From positions 102,168 through 166,167 of the forward strand of contig CANSLJ010000005.1 in the NCBI GenBank assembly GCA_947647735.1: 64,000 nt of DNA. Reading direction: 5' to 3'. Every line of letters starts with the position of its first letter. The first letter of the stretch is position 1. Positions 62,540 to 64,000 of this stretch are shown here, in pieces. The DNA is from an uncultured bacterium. GTDB taxonomy: Bacteria; Bacillota; Clostridia; Lachnospirales; Lachnospiraceae. The notes below the pieces were generated by a model. That model was given only the letters and a program-made list of their open reading frames with translations. It made no database searches and was not told the DNA's origin. The position numbers were made by a program, and so were the translations under genes.

Positions 62540-63607
62540 ATGGAATACAGATATAGTGTAAAAGAGGGTGTTCTGACACTGAAAGATTATAAGAAGGGAT
62601 TGGAAGTGGTTTCCTATGAGGGGGACGATATCTATCTGACGATCCCCGAGAGAATCTATACGGAAGTAGAGAGTGAGGATTCCTCTGCAGACAGTTCAGA
62701 AAAAACGAAATATATAGAAGAACGAGGTGAAAATTTTTCGACAGGCGGTCGGGAAGAAGCGCCTGTCATCTCTATCGGGAAAAAAGCGATGCTCTCCTGC
62801 AAGAGCCTGCGGAGGGTACGCCTTCCGGAAACCATAGAGGAAGTCGGAGACTGGGCTTTCGCTTACTGTGACAGCTTGAAGGAACTCTGCCTTCCGGAGA
62901 AGGAGATCCGTTTCGGCAGAGGCATCTTTCGGGAATGCGGAAAGATCTGCTGTGTCACAGTGGACGGGAAACATCAGGACATCGGCGGGCTTTTAGCGTC
63001 AACCGTAACCCTTCTGGATGCGCCCTACCTGTTTACGCCCGTGCGCTGCGGCGATGAGGACTGGCTGAAACAGTGGGATGCCCGGATGTTGCAGATCCTC
63101 AGAACGGCGGATAGAGAGGGATATTCCAAAATGGTACTCTGCGGGGAGGAGGACTACGGCAGTAAGGAAAACAATCTGGACTATTTCCTGAACCAGAAGA
63201 GAAGAAGCAAAGTGCGTATTGCCTTTATGCGCCTTCTGCATCCGCTGGGATTACAGGAGGAAGTCCGTCAGGAACTGGAACAGTATCTCAAAGAGCATAC
63301 GGCGGGATGTCTCCTGTCCAAAGAGGATTCTGTGAATAAAGTATCTGTTAAAGAGATTTTTACAGACAAAGCGGCGGAAGATACCGGGATCTGGGATGAA
63401 ACCTGGCAGGTACTTCTCTCAGAGCACGGCGACAACAGCGAATACTATAAACTGTTCACACAGATCGGATGCCTGAGCGAAGAAAATTTTGACAGGATAT
63501 TATCGGAAACGGGGGAGAATTACCCTGAGATGAAAGCGTGGTTTTTGAAATATAAAGAAGAAACGATAGGATATACAGACTTTTTTGAGGAATTGATGCT
63601 GGATTAG
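62540..63607 (+). CDS. Leucine-rich-repeat (BspA-like) protein
   Basis: 355 residues, no signal peptide. One or two BspA-type leucine-rich repeats (about 75-130): ISIGKKAMLSCKSLRRVRLP, ETIEEVGDWAFAYCDSLKEL; the rest is helical and charged. Lies 86 bp after the MoxR gene and reads in the same direction, so may be the substrate or adaptor of the VWA/MoxR pair. ATG at 62540 is preferred over 62498 because of spacing to GGGGA. Function unknown. Confidence 0.75.
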   Translation: MEYRYSVKEGVLTLKDYKKGLEVVSYEGDDIYLTIPERIYTEVESEDSSADSSEKTKYIEERGENFSTGGREEAPVISIGKKAMLSCKSLRRVRLPETIEEVGDWAFAYCDSLKELCLPEKEIRFGRGIFRECGKICCVTVDGKHQDIGGLLASTVTLLDAPYLFTPVRCGDEDWLKQWDARMLQILRTADREGYSKMVLCGEEDYGSKENNLDYFLNQKRRSKVRIAFMRLLHPLGLQEEVRQELEQYLKEHTAGCLLSKEDSVNKVSVKEIFTDKAAEDTGIWDETWQVLLSEHGDNSEYYKLFTQIGCLSEENFDRILSETGENYPEMKAWFLKYKEETIGYTDFFEELMLD

Positions 63608-63675
63608 AAAAAAATGGTTGAAAATCCCGTCTTTATATGTTAAACTTGGTTTTGCGTGATATTAGGAGGTTGGAA

Positions 63676-63915
63676 ATGGAAATACTCAGATATATATTAA
63701 CAGCGATTTTTATAGCAGATTGTCTCGCATTGGTGGTACTCGTTTTGATGCAGGAAGGAAAATCCGCCGGACTTGGCGCGATCAGCGGTTCCTCGGATAC
63801 TTACTGGGGAAAGAATAAAGGGCGTTCCCGGGAAGCAAATCTTGTCAGGCTGACAAAGATCCTTGCGGTTCTCTTTATTGTATTAGCCGCAGTGCTGAAC
63901 ATCAAAAGATTTTAA
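63676..63915 (+). CDS. secG: Protein-export membrane protein SecG
   Basis: 79 residues, two membrane helices (about 1-24 and 52-75) separated by the typical loop VLMQEGKSAGLGAISGSSDT. SecG helps the SecYE channel and SecA in secretion. Start at 63676 follows TAGGAGG; an in-frame 63637 start is rejected. In Firmicutes secG usually precedes rnr and smpB, which would lie beyond the window. Confidence 0.93.
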   Translation: MEILRYILTAIFIADCLALVVLVLMQEGKSAGLGAISGSSDTYWGKNKGRSREANLVRLTKILAVLFIVLAAVLNIKRF

Positions 63916-63924
63916 GAACGAGTG

Positions 63925-63951
63925 AAAATCCTGCGAGAGCAGGATTTTTTT
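63925..63951 (+). terminator. Terminator after secG
   Basis: AAAATCCTGC (63925-63934) and GCAGGATTTT (63939-63948) around a four-base loop, followed by T. Confidence 0.88.
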
Positions 63952-64000
63952 GTATGGGCTTTAGCCTGTTGAGGGCATTGGAGTTTTTCGTGTTCCGAAA

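Noticed and set aside
1-64000. CRISPR arrays, tRNA or rRNA genes, prophage
   Set aside because: No regularly spaced repeat, tRNA-like cloverleaf, rRNA segment or phage structural gene was recognised on either strand.

Overview
The window reads as chromosomal DNA of an anaerobic, low-to-mid GC Firmicute of the order Clostridiales, most likely family Lachnospiraceae. The basis is strong AGGAGG ribosome sites, spaced TTGACA/TATAAT promoters, class III fructose bisphosphatase, a eukaryotic-type HisA, a ferredoxin-tailed aldo/keto reductase, an Rpn-type nuclease, AraC/YesN-YesM two-component genes, and a gap-pgk-tpi-gpmI-eno cluster followed by secG. No rRNA, tRNA, CRISPR array, prophage or insertion sequence was recognised. 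Species cannot be fixed from the window.

Layout. 1-6 kb: an incomplete conserved gene, a DNA-entry-type nuclease lipoprotein, a secreted transglutaminase-like protein, a PadR regulator with a FtsW/RodA-like membrane protein, and an alpha/beta hydrolase lipoprotein. 6-16 kb: a sugar-uptake and sensing operon (ATPase, permease, a tandemly duplicated binding protein, YesN regulator, YesM kinase, a degenerate double ATPase, a DUF4432 epimerase-like enzyme), closed by a perfect bidirectional terminator. 16-30 kb: bifunctional PBP, YigZ, MgtE, TypA/BipA, a hybrid histidine kinase, a NrtR-like Nudix protein, a GNAT enzyme and a class D beta-lactamase-like lipoprotein. 30-36 kb: an OB-fold protein, a lysine riboswitch ahead of dapA-dapB-fbp, an Asn/Gly-rich lipoprotein and a HisA-like isomerase. 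36-51 kb: cold-shock protein, zinc-ribbon MscL, a sodium/solute symporter, an unknown two-gene unit, an MBOAT acyltransferase with its SGNH-like partner, a NYN-LOTUS protein, an aldo/keto reductase, a polytopic membrane protein, an Rpn-like nuclease, a PHP histidinol phosphatase and a papain/C39-like protein. 51-64 kb: the lower glycolytic genes with two small membrane proteins among them, then a VWA/MoxR/LRR trio and secG.

Most notable signals. (1) The same intercistronic RNA-like element (GCATGAGCC arm, closing arm, then the box ATGCGGAACTGGAA and a ribosome site) occurs three times, before the binding-protein gene, before an unknown gene and before tpiA; two copies share an inner domain with compensatory-looking changes. 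(2) The sugar-binding protein holds two nearly identical binding domains in one chain. (3) A double-ABC ATPase with eroded Walker motifs sits beside the sensor kinase and regulator. (4) eno carries two internal insertions, and its ribosome site lies inside a long hairpin. Function statements rest on recognisable motifs; no database search was possible.
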